A stretch of DNA of 26,665 nt from Pseudomonadota bacterium (GCA_023451735.1 JAEXYH010000054.1:1-26665); one strand, 5' to 3'. Shown: positions 1 through 8,254, counted from the first letter of the stretch. The notes: generated by a model not told the origin, from the letters alone. Numbers and translations are program-made.

Positions 1-127
1 GCAGGTTGTAGTTCTGGAACGAGTAGTACAGCGTCATTGCGAGCGGTACTGCCATCCAGATCAGAAGAACGACGACGGAGGGCGCCATCATAAGGCGTGC
101 CAACGTCCTGGTATTCTGCGTTGCCAT
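1..127 (-). CDS. Polyol/sugar ABC transporter permease, N-terminal part (SmoF/MalF-like)
   Basis: The reverse strand opens with ATG at 127 and reads MATQNTRTLARLMMAPSV, then a hydrophobic segment ending in PLAMTLYYSFQNYN, and runs off the left edge after 42 codons. This is the usual start of a MalF/SmoF-type inner-membrane permease: a short basic cytoplasmic tail, first membrane helix, then the LYYSF(Q)NYNL region. A GGGGGAA ribosome site lies about six bases before the ATG. It sits 73 bases downstream of the tagatose-phosphate epimerase gene on the same strand, so it is probably the permease partner of the polyol-binding protein at 2780. The second permease and the ATPase would be expected left of the window. 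The family call is good; the substrate is inferred from the neighbours. Confidence 0.8.
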   Translation of the reverse strand, partial: MATQNTRTLARLMMAPSVVVLLIWMAVPLAMTLYYSFQNYNL

Positions 128-200
128 TCAGCTTCCCCCAAAAAGCAGGTATGTCGGCCCATAAGCAGACATCGAAACATTTGTGCGATTGCGGAAAGGT

Positions 201-1472
201 TCAGAAAACGATCTGACGAGCCGCACGATCATAGGTGCCAAGCACGTCATCAACCGCAGCGATGAGGATCTCCTCCATCGCGAACACATCCGTCAGAGCG
301 TACTGGGGCAAATACTGGCGTAAAAGGGTCTCTGGGATACGCCTCCCCAAGAGGACTTTGGACAGAGCATCCACGGCAGCGGCAGCCTCCGGCCTGTTCC
401 AATAATAGCGGATCCTGTCGCTGTAACTGTAGTGTCGCTGGAGGCGAAGCGATGCCTCGTCGCCATGATAGTGCCCCTGCCAGTCGGCCGGATGCTCGGC
501 CATCAGTTTCTCCATCGTCGTCGCCAGCGGTCGATTTCCATAGGCCGGGTCCAGCTCCGAAGCGATCATGTCGAGCGCATAGAGTGCCTGGCGATAAGCA
601 AACGTCAGACCCGGGCCGACCTTCAGGATCGCGAACCCATCCTTCACCAACGAAGCGAGAGCCTCCTCGGGCTGGTAGTCCGTCGAGTGGGCCTCGAAGA
701 CCAGCCGATCGTCGTCCTGCAAAATCGCGGCCAAGGCCCGCGCCCTTGGTGGATCATAGACGATGACATTCTCGCTGCCGAATTCGACGCCCGGCTGGAC
801 GACAAATGCAAGGACACGCCTGAACGCGTCTGCAAGGCCGGCCGCTTTAAAGATTTCGCGGTGTATCCCAATCGTTGCCCGGGCGGCTGCCGGCGACGTC
901 GGCTCCACTGTGTCGAGTACGTGGTCGGCACCACCAGGAACTGGGACTTCGGTCCCGAGGATATAGACAGGCATCGGGAGGCCCGCCCTTTTTGCGGTCT
1001 CCTCCGCGATCGCGCATAGATCGGCAGCGCGCCTGGCAATTGTCCGGTCATCGAGAGCGACCGGTTCGCCCGCACATCCCATCGAGGTATCGATGTGAAG
1101 CTTGCTGAATCCTGCCAACACATAAGCTCGAACCATGTCGCGAGCCTTGACCAAGGCTTGTTCGATTGGCTCCTTGCGCCACGGATTCGGACCAAGGTGA
1201 TCGCCGCCGAAAATCACCAGGTCTCGCTGCAACCCTTCTTCGTCGGCAATCTTCCCTACAAGATCCACGAAATCATCGGGTGTCATCCCGGTATAGCCCC
1301 CGAGATGGTTCACCTGATTGCAGGTGGCCTCGATCAGGACATGGCTGTTGGCGGCACTGGCACGACGGATGGCCGCACGCAGAACGACCGGGTGAGCCGA
1401 GCATACGGATGTGATCCCGAAGGGGGATCCTTCGACGCGAGCTGATGCCAGTTTCAGGAGATACTTGCTCAT
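201..1472 (-). CDS. D-tagatose-6-phosphate 4-epimerase-type protein (GatZ/KbaZ family, PF08013)
   Basis: 423 residues starting MSKYLLKLASARVEGSPFGI. The N-terminal region (SVCSAHPVVLRAA, LIEATCNQVNHLGGYTGMTP, FGGDHLGPNPW) is typical of GatZ/KbaZ proteins, once described as non-catalytic subunits of tagatose-bisphosphate aldolase. Stand-alone members in Agrobacterium have been shown to epimerise D-tagatose 6-phosphate to D-fructose 6-phosphate at C-4. No GatY/KbaY aldolase is in the window, which favours the epimerase role. An upstream in-frame ATG at 1631 would add 53 residues of low-quality sequence inside the kinase gene, so I chose 1472, one base after the kinase stop codon (1474-1476). 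The tight spacing implies translational coupling. Conserved His, Asp and Glu residues (GGDHLGPN, LHIDTS, FEAHSTD) look intact. Confidence 0.85.
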   Translation of the reverse strand: MSKYLLKLASARVEGSPFGITSVCSAHPVVLRAAIRRASAANSHVLIEATCNQVNHLGGYTGMTPDDFVDLVGKIADEEGLQRDLVIFGGDHLGPNPWRKEPIEQALVKARDMVRAYVLAGFSKLHIDTSMGCAGEPVALDDRTIARRAADLCAIAEETAKRAGLPMPVYILGTEVPVPGGADHVLDTVEPTSPAAARATIGIHREIFKAAGLADAFRRVLAFVVQPGVEFGSENVIVYDPPRARALAAILQDDDRLVFEAHSTDYQPEEALASLVKDGFAILKVGPGLTFAYRQALYALDMIASELDPAYGNRPLATTMEKLMAEHPADWQGHYHGDEASLRLQRHYSYSDRIRYYWNRPEAAAAVDALSKVLLGRRIPETLLRQYLPQYALTDVFAMEEILIAAVDDVLGTYDRAARQIVF

Positions 1473-1473
1473 A

Positions 1474-2457
1474 TCAGGTGTCCGATTGGTTGCCTTGAAT
1501 GAATTGGTCGAGTTCCGCGAAACTGGAGACACCTTCCATCGGCCCCCGGCGCGTGACCGTGCGTGCTCCGGCCGCATTGGCGTAGCGGAGTGCTTCTTCG
1601 GGAGATCTTTCCTGCCGACGGCAGGTGACATAGGTCGCGCCGAAAGAGTCGCCGGCTCCGGTCGGATCGATTTCCTCGACGATGAAAGCCGGGCAGTCCA
1701 GATTCCGCCCCGACACGAAGCAGGATGAACCCTGTGCTCCGCGCTTGAGTACTATCTCGGAGATGCCGGACGACAGGAGCTTGCCGATGGCCTGGGCCTC
1801 GCCATCAACACCTGCGGCGATCGCGAGCTCCTCACCCGACGGGAGAAGGAGATCGGTGACGGCAAGGATCTGGTCCAGCTGACTCCGGGCATTTCCCTGT
1901 CCAGCAAGCAGCTCCTTGCGGATGTTGGGATCGAAGGACACCGAGCCGCCGCGCGACTTCACCGCGGCGACCGCCTCCATCAGGATCTCGGCGATCCCCG
2001 GAATGGAGAAGGCTGAGCCCATCACGTGGACATGCCCTGCCCGCCCAATGAGCTTCCTGGCATTTTCGGTCATGCGGATCATGCCGGACGCCGACTTAGC
2101 GATGTTGAAGACGAAGTCCCGGGCACCGTCCTCGCGGTATCGCACGAATGCACTTCCCGTGGGCATGTCGGGCAATATCTCGATCGCGGAGACATCTGCG
2201 CCATCCCTCTTGAGGCGATCAATATTAAGGCGGCCGAAATCGTCTTCACCGACTGCCGAAATGATCCCGGCGGGGCTGCCAAGCTTGGCAACCTGATCGA
2301 TGAAGATAGCCGGAGCGCCGCTTGGGAACGGGCCGATAAGCGGCTGCGCTTCCATGAAGCCAGCCCCGATCGACGTCGACATGATCTCCACCAGTATCTC
2401 ACCCGCAGTGATCGTCGGCCCGAGCTCTTCAGGGGCCAGAGGGGATGCGATTTTCAT
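1474..2457 (-). CDS. PfkB-family carbohydrate kinase, probable D-tagatose kinase
   Basis: 327 residues of the ribokinase/PfkB fold (PF00294). It shows the substrate-binding N-terminal region, GxxPAIFIDQVAKLGSPAG (about residues 49-64), the AVGEDDFG turn (69-75) and the C-terminal anion-hole signature DPTGAGDSF (264-272), with Asp270 as the expected catalytic base. The start at 2457 is preceded by GGGAGGAACC; a longer reading from 2490 lacks such a site. In the Agrobacterium galactitol/D-altritol pathway a PF00294 kinase phosphorylates D-tagatose to D-tagatose 6-phosphate, feeding the PF08013 protein encoded one base downstream. The family is certain; the substrate follows from context. It is first in the leftward unit, divergent from the binding-protein gene. 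Confidence 0.85.
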   Translation of the reverse strand: MKIASPLAPEELGPTITAGEILVEIMSTSIGAGFMEAQPLIGPFPSGAPAIFIDQVAKLGSPAGIISAVGEDDFGRLNIDRLKRDGADVSAIEILPDMPTGSAFVRYREDGARDFVFNIAKSASGMIRMTENARKLIGRAGHVHVMGSAFSIPGIAEILMEAVAAVKSRGGSVSFDPNIRKELLAGQGNARSQLDQILAVTDLLLPSGEELAIAAGVDGEAQAIGKLLSSGISEIVLKRGAQGSSCFVSGRNLDCPAFIVEEIDPTGAGDSFGATYVTCRRQERSPEEALRYANAAGARTVTRRGPMEGVSSFAELDQFIQGNQSDT

Positions 2458-2549
2458 GGTTCCTCCCACATGCTCGCTGTCTGTAGGCAACGCCTTGCAC
2501 TTACCGCAGCAATAGAAGGCAGAAAATCACGAGTCAACCTAAATTGCCA

Positions 2550-2566
2550 CGCGTAAACTTTTGCAA
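2550..2566. promoter_or_regulatory. Weak operator-like half-site upstream of the kinase gene
   Basis: GCGTAA at 2551-2556, followed by CTTT, repeats the left half and centre of the perfect palindrome at 2736-2752; the right half is degenerate (about 11 of 17 positions match). It lies just upstream of a possible leftward promoter read on the minus strand: TTGACT (plus 2532-2537), 17 bases, then TATTGC (plus 2509-2514). It may be a second, weaker binding site for the LacI-type regulator, but this is a soft call. Confidence 0.25.
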
Positions 2567-2698
2567 CGCAACACAGCAAGAACGACATACTACCAAACGG
2601 CAAGCAAAATCAGCACATTGACGATTGTTGCATAGCCATATCCGCTATTTTCTTTGCAGAATACGTTCCTCTTCAATATTTTTCGCGCATCATCCGGC

Positions 2699-2752
2699 TT
2701 GACAGAAATCCCCATCAGAGCAATAAAAGTTTACATGCGTAAGCTTTACGCA
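2699..2752 (+). promoter_or_regulatory. Promoter and 17-base palindromic operator of the polyol operon
   Basis: TTGACA at 2699-2704 is followed after 17 bases by AATAAA at 2722-2727, a plausible sigma-70 promoter. The predicted transcription start falls near 2734. Directly there, 2736-2752 reads TGCGTAAGCTTTACGCA: perfect 7-base arms (TGCGTAA/TTACGCA) around GCT. A symmetric site over the start point is typical of a repressor operator, and a LacI-family gene ends this same gene run (6132). The gap between the divergent kinase and binding-protein genes is 322 bases and contains no gene that I can support; this site, the half-site at 2550 and the ribosome sites are what I see in it. Confidence 0.6.
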
Positions 2753-2779
2753 CCAACACTCGCAATGGAGGAGATTGTC

Positions 2780-4093
2780 ATGAGTGTGAAGACCAGCATT
2801 CTTTTATCATCTGTGGTCGGCTTCGGGCTTATCGCCGGCATGGCGAATGCCGAAGAAATCACGGTTGCGACCGTTAACAACGGCGACATGATCATCATGC
2901 AGAAGCTCTCCACCAAGTGGGAGCAGGAAACCGGGAACAAGATCAACTGGGTCGTACTTGAGGAGAACGTCCTACGCGAAAGGGTCACGACGGATATCGC
3001 CACGGGAAGCGGTCAGTTCGACATCATGACCATCGGCGGATACGAGGCCCCGATCTGGGGTAAGTCCGGATGGCTCTCCGCAGTCGACGATCTCGGTGAT
3101 GATTACGACTACGCTGACCTGCTCGATCCCATCAAGAAGGGCCTGACGGTCGACGGCAAGCTCTACGCGGTGCCGTTCTACACCGAAAGCTCGTTCACGC
3201 TTTACCGCAAGGACCTGTTCGACGCTGCCGGCATCAAGATGCCCGACCAGCCGACCTACGACCAGATCAAGGAATATGCTGCCAAGCTCACCGACAAGTC
3301 CAAGGGGCAGAACGGCATTTGCCTGCGCGGCAAGCCGGGCTGGGGTGAGAACATGGCGTTCTTCGGCACCATGGTGAACACCTATGGCGGCCGCTGGTTC
3401 GACATGGACTGGAAGCCGCAACTCAACACCGAGCCCTGGAAGAAGGCAACCACCGATTATGTCGAGCTTTTGAGCAAGTACGGCCCGCAGGGTGCGACCG
3501 CCAACGGCTTCAATGAAAACCAGACGCTCTTCGCCTCCGGCCGTTGCGCGATGTGGATCGATGCGACATCGGCGGCAGGCCGCGTCTATGATCCCAAGCA
3601 GAGCCAGGTCGCCGACAAGGTGGCGTTTACCCGTTCTCCGGTCGCGGAAACACCTGCCGGTTCGAGCTGGTCGTGGTCGTGGAACCTCGCCATCCCGGCG
3701 ACGACCAAAAAGGGTGAGACTGCGCGATCATTCCTGAAATGGGCGACCTCGAAGGACTATGTGAAGCTGGTCGGTGAATCCGAAGGCTGGGTTGCCGTTC
3801 CTCCGGGAACCCGCAAGTCGACCTACGCCCTGCCGGAGTATCAGAAGGCAGCACCGTTTGCGGCTACAGTTCTCGAAGCGATCATGTCGGCAGACCCGTC
3901 GAAGCCCACCAAGGATCCGGTGCCGTACACAGGCGTCCAGTTCGTCGCCATTCCTGAGTTCCAGGCAATCGGCACGTTCGTCGGCCAGCAGATCAGTGCG
4001 GCACTGGCCGGACAGCAGTCCGTCGATGCCACGCTTGAGGCCGCCCAGACCCAAGTGACCCGCGACATGACCCGCGCGGGCTACATCAAGTAA
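2780..4093 (+). CDS. Polyol (sorbitol/mannitol/galactitol-type) ABC transporter substrate-binding protein, SmoE-like
   Basis: 437 residues. The N-terminus is a secretion signal (MSVKTSILLSSVVGFGLIAG, cleavage probably after MANA, mature start EEITVATVNN). The body is a family-1 sugar-binding protein: IATGSGQFDIMTIGGYEAP, the hinge segment GKLYAVPFYTESSFTLYRKDLFDAAGI, WSWSWNLAIP and FLKWATS, as in SmoE-type polyol binders of Rhodobacter and rhizobia. The product would deliver a hexitol to the inner-membrane permeases, the first of which begins at 127. Start choice: ATG 2780 has GGAGGAG seven bases upstream; the longer frame from 2654 crosses the promoter and operator. It is first in a rightward run with two dehydrogenases and a LacI regulator, so galactitol or D-altritol is a reasonable ligand guess. 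Confidence 0.88.
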   Translation: MSVKTSILLSSVVGFGLIAGMANAEEITVATVNNGDMIIMQKLSTKWEQETGNKINWVVLEENVLRERVTTDIATGSGQFDIMTIGGYEAPIWGKSGWLSAVDDLGDDYDYADLLDPIKKGLTVDGKLYAVPFYTESSFTLYRKDLFDAAGIKMPDQPTYDQIKEYAAKLTDKSKGQNGICLRGKPGWGENMAFFGTMVNTYGGRWFDMDWKPQLNTEPWKKATTDYVELLSKYGPQGATANGFNENQTLFASGRCAMWIDATSAAGRVYDPKQSQVADKVAFTRSPVAETPAGSSWSWSWNLAIPATTKKGETARSFLKWATSKDYVKLVGESEGWVAVPPGTRKSTYALPEYQKAAPFAATVLEAIMSADPSKPTKDPVPYTGVQFVAIPEFQAIGTFVGQQISAALAGQQSVDATLEAAQTQVTRDMTRAGYIK

Positions 4094-4102
4094 CAACGTC
4101 AG

Positions 4103-4157
4103 CCTGCCTTCGTGGCAGGTCCTCCCGAGGGGAGCCTGGCGGCAAGCCGCCGGGCTC
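4103..4157 (+). other. Tandem hairpins after the binding-protein gene (probable mRNA stabiliser/attenuator)
   Basis: Three stem-loops follow the stop codon: CCTGCC-ttcgt-GGCAGG (4103-4119), CTCCC-gag-GGGAG (4122-4134), and a long GC stem GAGCCTGGCGGC-aa-GCCGCCGGGCTC (4132-4157, one G-T pair). The second and third overlap, so they are mutually exclusive. No T-run follows, so this is not a standard intrinsic terminator. Hairpins at this place, between an abundant binding protein and downstream enzymes, commonly protect the upstream mRNA and lower downstream expression. That role is inferred here. Confidence 0.5.
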
Positions 4158-4232
4158 TGACCCGGGCTTAAGAATTAGAAACCGTGAATAGCCGGATTCC
4201 TTGCATGGATAGGCTCGTCGGAGAACACAGAC

Positions 4233-5003
4233 ATGAGACTGAAAGACAAGGTTGCCTTCATCACCGGCGGTGCGAGAGGCATCGGTCTGGGCTTCGCCGA
4301 ATCATTCGCAGCCGAAGGCGCGAAGGTCATCATCGCCGACATCAACATCGACCGCGCGACCGAGGCTGCTTCGGGCATAGGTTCAGCTGCCAAAGCGGTA
4401 AAACTCGATGTGACCAACGTCGCAGACATCGACCGCGTCGTGAGGGCGATCGACCGGGAATTCGGCGGCATTGACATCCTGGTCAACAATGCCGCGATCT
4501 TTGACATGGCTCCGATCAACGGCATCACCGAAGAAAGCTACCAGAAGGTCATGGACGTGAATCTCAAGGGACCGCTCTTCGTCATGCGCGCGGTCTCCAA
4601 TGTCATGATCGACCGCAAGCGCGGTGGGAAGATCATCAACATGGCAAGCCAGGCCGGGCGACGCGGCGAGGCTCTGGTGACCCTCTACTGCGCGTCGAAG
4701 GCGGCAATCATCTCCGCCACCCAGTCAGCAGCACTTGCGCTCGTCAAGCACGGCATCAACGTCAACGCGATCGCGCCGGGCGTGGTCGACGGCGAGCACT
4801 GGGACGTCGTCGACGCCAAGTTTGCAGAATGGGAAGGCCTCAAGCCGGGCGAGAAGAAGGCCCAGGTCGCCAAGTCCGTGCCCATCGGCCGCTTCGCAAC
4901 ACCGGACGACATCAAGGGGCTGGCTCTTTTCCTCGCCTCGTCCGACAGCGACTACATCCTCGCCCAGACGTACAACGTCGACGGCGGAAACTGGATGAGC
5001 TGA
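4233..5003 (+). CDS. Short-chain dehydrogenase, SmoS/galactitol dehydrogenase-like (hexitol oxidation)
   Basis: 256 residues, a classical SDR. It has the cofactor motif TGGARGIG (11-18), acidic residue D36 after beta-2 favouring NAD over NADP, NNAA at 85-88, N110, Ser139 in NMAS, and the catalytic pair Tyr152 and Lys156 in YCASK. Length and sequence resemble L-iditol 2-dehydrogenase SmoS and the galactitol dehydrogenase of Rhodobacter, which oxidise hexitols to ketohexoses. With the kinase and epimerase in this locus, galactitol to a tagatose-type ketose is the likely reaction, but the exact stereoisomer cannot be read from sequence. Start at 4233, GGAG nine bases upstream. It lies 139 bases after the binding-protein gene, across strong hairpins, and 18 bases before the next dehydrogenase gene. 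Confidence 0.88.
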   Translation: MRLKDKVAFITGGARGIGLGFAESFAAEGAKVIIADINIDRATEAASGIGSAAKAVKLDVTNVADIDRVVRAIDREFGGIDILVNNAAIFDMAPINGITEESYQKVMDVNLKGPLFVMRAVSNVMIDRKRGGKIINMASQAGRRGEALVTLYCASKAAIISATQSAALALVKHGINVNAIAPGVVDGEHWDVVDAKFAEWEGLKPGEKKAQVAKSVPIGRFATPDDIKGLALFLASSDSDYILAQTYNVDGGNWMS

Positions 5004-5021
5004 TCCAGGAGCACGAGAACC

Positions 5022-6035
5022 ATGAAGGCCATCCAATTCATCGGAAAGGGCGAGGCGATTCTGACCGACCTCCCTGCCCGCGACACTGTTCCCGAAGGAC
5101 ATGCACTGATCCGGGTGCGGGCTTCTGGCCTGTGCCACACGGATATCGACGTACTCCACGCCCGATACGGCCCTGGCGGCTTCCCCGTGATCCCCGGACA
5201 TGAGTATGCAGGCGAGATCGTCGCATTGGGATCAGGTGCATCTGGGTTCGACGTCGGCGCCCGTGTCGTGGTCGATCCCAATCTTCCATGCGGGGTCTGC
5301 ATCTCCTGCCGCAAGGGTCTCAACAATCTCTGTTCGGATCTGAAGGCCTATGGGGTGACCCATGATGGCGGGTTCGGGGAATACAGTGTTGTCCGCTGCG
5401 ATCAGATCCACGACATCGGGGATCTGCCCTTCGAAGTCGCCGCTCTCGCGGAACCCCTCGCCTGCGCTCTAAACGGCTTAGGCGCCGCAGGCATCGGGCT
5501 AGGTCGACAACCACCAGAGCGAGCGGTCATCATCGGTGCGGGGCCGATCGGTCTCCTACTGGGTCTGTCGCTTAGGGCTCGAGGTGCAGGAAGTGTCATT
5601 ATGGCCGATCTCAACGAGAGCAGGCTTGTCTTCGCTTCCTCACTCGGTCTCGACACGACCGTTTCCGGTTCGGATGCATTGTCATCGCAACGGCATGGTT
5701 TCGATTTCGTCGCCGACGCGACTGGCGTCCCTGCTGTGGTCGAGGGCATGATAGATCTGGTGGCCGACGGTGGTACGGCCCTTCTGTTCGGGGTCTGCCC
5801 GCCCTCGGCCACCGTCGCTATCCACCCGTTCGAAGTCTTCCGGCGCCAACTGAAGATCGTCGGCTCGCATTCCCTCAATCGGAACATTCCGGAAGCGCTC
5901 GAAATCCTCAGGGCTGACGATGGCAAGATCGCTCGGCTCGTGAGCCACAAGCTGCCCCTCGAAGACATGTTGCCGTTCTTCCTGGCCAAACCGTCCGATC
6001 CAGCGACCATGAAGGTGCAATTCGTATCAGTGTGA
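5022..6035 (+). CDS. Zinc-dependent medium-chain alcohol dehydrogenase, probable polyol (D-altritol-type) dehydrogenase
   Basis: 337 residues of the MDR family (PF08240 plus PF00107). Catalytic zinc ligands Cys38 (GLCHTD) and the GHE motif (His60, Glu61) are present, with Glu144 in the position used by sorbitol-dehydrogenase-like enzymes. The four structural-zinc cysteines are C90, C93, C96 and C104. The Rossmann motif is GAGPIG at 172-177. A PF00107 enzyme oxidising D-altritol to D-tagatose is known from the equivalent Agrobacterium pathway, and this gene has the same company (PF00294 kinase, PF08013 epimerase). Start at 5022, with GGAGCAC upstream. Having both an SDR and an MDR suggests two hexitol substrates, or one broad and one specific enzyme, sharing the tagatose branch. 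Confidence 0.85.
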   Translation: MKAIQFIGKGEAILTDLPARDTVPEGHALIRVRASGLCHTDIDVLHARYGPGGFPVIPGHEYAGEIVALGSGASGFDVGARVVVDPNLPCGVCISCRKGLNNLCSDLKAYGVTHDGGFGEYSVVRCDQIHDIGDLPFEVAALAEPLACALNGLGAAGIGLGRQPPERAVIIGAGPIGLLLGLSLRARGAGSVIMADLNESRLVFASSLGLDTTVSGSDALSSQRHGFDFVADATGVPAVVEGMIDLVADGGTALLFGVCPPSATVAIHPFEVFRRQLKIVGSHSLNRNIPEALEILRADDGKIARLVSHKLPLEDMLPFFLAKPSDPATMKVQFVSV

Positions 6036-6131
6036 GGCCCTTTTCGTTGCTGACCCTGTGACGGGACGCCGGGCTTCCGTCGCGCCGGCCCGGTGTTAAA
6101 AGAAGCGGGCCTATCTACCAAGGAGCGTGAC

Positions 6132-7172
6132 GTGCCAAGACCGATCAAGACGATGGAAGACTTCTCCGAGCTCGTCGGGCTCTCGCGCCCTACAGTGTCG
6201 AAGTACTTCAACGATCCCTCGTCGGTCCGCAAGAAGACGCGCGACACGATCGAGGAGGCTTTGAAGAAGTCCGGCTTCAAGCCAAACATGTTCGCGGTCA
6301 ATCTTAACCGCCGCAGGAGCAACATCATCGGAATCGTCGTTCCGAGCACTCTGGACCCGTTCTTCATGGCGCTCACGCGGCGCATCGAGATCATTGCGAG
6401 CGAGGCGGGATTCCTAGCTCTGCTCTTGTCCTCGGATGGTCGCGCCGACGTTGAGGACGAGGCCGTGAAGACGTTTCGATCGATGAATGTCGCGGGGGCC
6501 ATCGTTGCCCCGGTCGGCAGGCGCGGTGGCAGTTCGTCGCTGGATCAGCTCGGCAAGAACATCCCGATCGTATACGTTGATACACCACCGGACACCGGTG
6601 CTGCCTATGTCGGCACAGACAACCGTCAGAGCTTCGGCCTCATCGTCGACTATCTATGCCGATCCGGCGAGCCGCCCTGTTTCTTCGGCATGCCCGAAGT
6701 GAACACGAATGCGATCGAGCGCCGCAACGCGTATATCGAGGCCATGACGGCACGGAACCTGGCTCCGGAAATCCTCACGCTCTCCGATGCCGCGACATGG
6801 GACTTCGAGCGGTTTGCGTTCGAGGAGGCGACACGACTATTCGAGAACATGGGCCGTCTCCCGACCAGGACTATCGTCTGCGCCAACGATCGTCTCGCCT
6901 TCGGGGTAATTGCTGCCGCGTGGCAGAAGGGCTTGAAGGTTGGCCACGGGTCGGAGTGCGATATTCGAATTGCAGGCCACGACGATCATCCGCTATCCCA
7001 GTACGCATGTCCTCCGCTGACCACCGTGAAGCAGAACTACAACGACATCGGAAGGCTCGCCATCGGGCTGCTGTTCAAGATGCTTGGAGAGAAGATTGAG
7101 AACAGTGAAATCCAGAACGGCCGAGATCAGATTCTTCTGAAGTCCGAACTTATGCTCAGGGCGTCCGCCTGA
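6132..7172 (+). CDS. LacI-family transcriptional regulator of the polyol locus
   Basis: 346 residues. The N-terminal helix-turn-helix (TMEDFSELVGLSRPTVSKYF, residues 7-26) and hinge-helix region (VRKKTRDTIEEALKKSGFKPN) are followed by a periplasmic-binding-protein-like effector domain (IGIVVPSTLDPFFMALTRRIE ... VYVDTPPDTGAAYVGTDN ... TTVKQNYNDIGRLAI). I start it at GTG 6132 because AAGGAG lies seven bases before it and residue 1 then falls where LacI proteins normally begin. An earlier in-frame GTG at 6093 sits in a GC hairpin (CCGGGC 6069-6074 / GCCCGG 6088-6093) and lacks a good ribosome site. It probably represses the divergent polyol operons through the palindrome at 2736-2752, with a polyol or ketose as inducer. 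It is last in the rightward run, 96 bases after the MDR gene. Confidence 0.88.
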   Translation: MPRPIKTMEDFSELVGLSRPTVSKYFNDPSSVRKKTRDTIEEALKKSGFKPNMFAVNLNRRRSNIIGIVVPSTLDPFFMALTRRIEIIASEAGFLALLLSSDGRADVEDEAVKTFRSMNVAGAIVAPVGRRGGSSSLDQLGKNIPIVYVDTPPDTGAAYVGTDNRQSFGLIVDYLCRSGEPPCFFGMPEVNTNAIERRNAYIEAMTARNLAPEILTLSDAATWDFERFAFEEATRLFENMGRLPTRTIVCANDRLAFGVIAAAWQKGLKVGHGSECDIRIAGHDDHPLSQYACPPLTTVKQNYNDIGRLAIGLLFKMLGEKIENSEIQNGRDQILLKSELMLRASA

Positions 7173-7190
7173 AGGGCTCGGCAGAAGCTT

Positions 7191-8254
7191 TTAGGATTTG
7201 AGAATGCCAACCATCCGATTGACCGCACCCCAATATTCCTTGTGCATGGTTTCGGCTGCCTCCGAGATTGCCAGCTTCCAGGCGGGTCCGCGATCCCATG
7301 CCTTTTCGAGGGCATCAGTCAGGGAAGACCCGTGGCCCGTGACCGGCAGGGCGTCGAATAGCATTCCGGCCGGCCTCATGTCTTTATCTCGTTTGGCTTG
7401 GCCGCCAGCATCATTTTGGCGATGACCTGCAATTATAAGTTTGTGTACTGCATACCTACAAGGATCAGGAATGACCATAGAGATGCCGGCACCACGCAGC
7501 AGGATCGAACGAACGGGGTCGCGGATCAAAAAATCCATAAATCTTAGCGGTTCTGCCGACGCGCCACCCAGAGCGGGCATGGGTGCGGGTTTGTCCAGAT
7601 AATATTCTCCCGCTTCCCTGTTTGTTGGCAAGAATTCGACCCGATAGCCGGTTTGGTTCCGAAAGGCATGAGATCGAGGGCTGCCGCTGATATGCGGCAC
7701 AGGCCGAAATGTCGGATCTAGGGCCCTCAGGAGATCAAGGATCGGCGGCAGTGTATCTTCCACTTCGGCGGGGATCGCGAAATCCTGCGCTAGATCTGCG
7801 TCACCTGTTAGGATCGCTGCTGATGGCAGGCGGATGCCGAGATATGCCGAGTAGCATTGAAAGGCGACCTTGCCGATGAGAACACCGCGCAACCGGAAGA
7901 GACCCGCCTTGGCAAGCGCTTGAATTAGATCGCCGGTAAACCGATCGGCCGCGATCAAACCGGCTTCTCGCGTCAGCGTCGAAACGAACTTGCGGCGAGC
8001 CTTATAGTTCGACTTCTCGCCCTTGAACGTTTCCACCCGTTCAGAAATCAAGGGATCATCGGCAGGGCCGACATATCGACGTTTTGTCCGCCTTCACCGT
8101 CGGGTCGGTCGAAATACCAATAACGCCGCCCATCGACTGTTACTGGAACAAATCTCCCAGACGGGGGGAAGTCCTCCGCCCAATCGTCGTCGAATGTCCG
8201 TTGCTGAAGCTCCGCGACCATCGTCCGGAACATGAGATCAATCTGCTTGATCAT
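7191..8254 (-). pseudogene. Nucleotidyltransferase-fold protein (GSU2403/NTP_transf_8-like), frameshifted
   Basis: Two minus-strand reading frames together reconstruct one protein of about 350 residues. The 5' part, from ATG 8254, encodes MFRTMVAELQQRTF ... GRFVPVTVDGRRYWYFDRPDGEGG. After about base 8087 the continuing frame is the other one, giving TKRRYVGPADDPLISERVETF and then FRLRGVLIGKVAFQ, TGDADLAQDF, RVEFLPTNR, MPALGGASAEPLRFMDFLI, HKLIIAGHR, KRDKDMRPAGMLFDAL. The conserved nucleotidyltransferase DxD appears as DAD in TGDADLAQD. One missing base near 8087 explains the break; read straight, the product stops 68 codons in. This family includes AbiEii-like toxins, but its role is not settled. 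The gene is convergent with the LacI gene and lies in a region of other broken genes. Confidence 0.75.

Noticed and set aside
5402..6502. Minus-strand open frame of 366 codons
   Set aside because: Antisense to the MDR dehydrogenase and LacI genes, both of which carry unmistakable motifs.
8080..8095. Programmed -1 frameshift in the nucleotidyltransferase gene
   Set aside because: The local sequence lacks a canonical X-XXY-YYZ slippery heptamer, and neighbouring genes carry ordinary decay frameshifts, so mutation is the simpler account.
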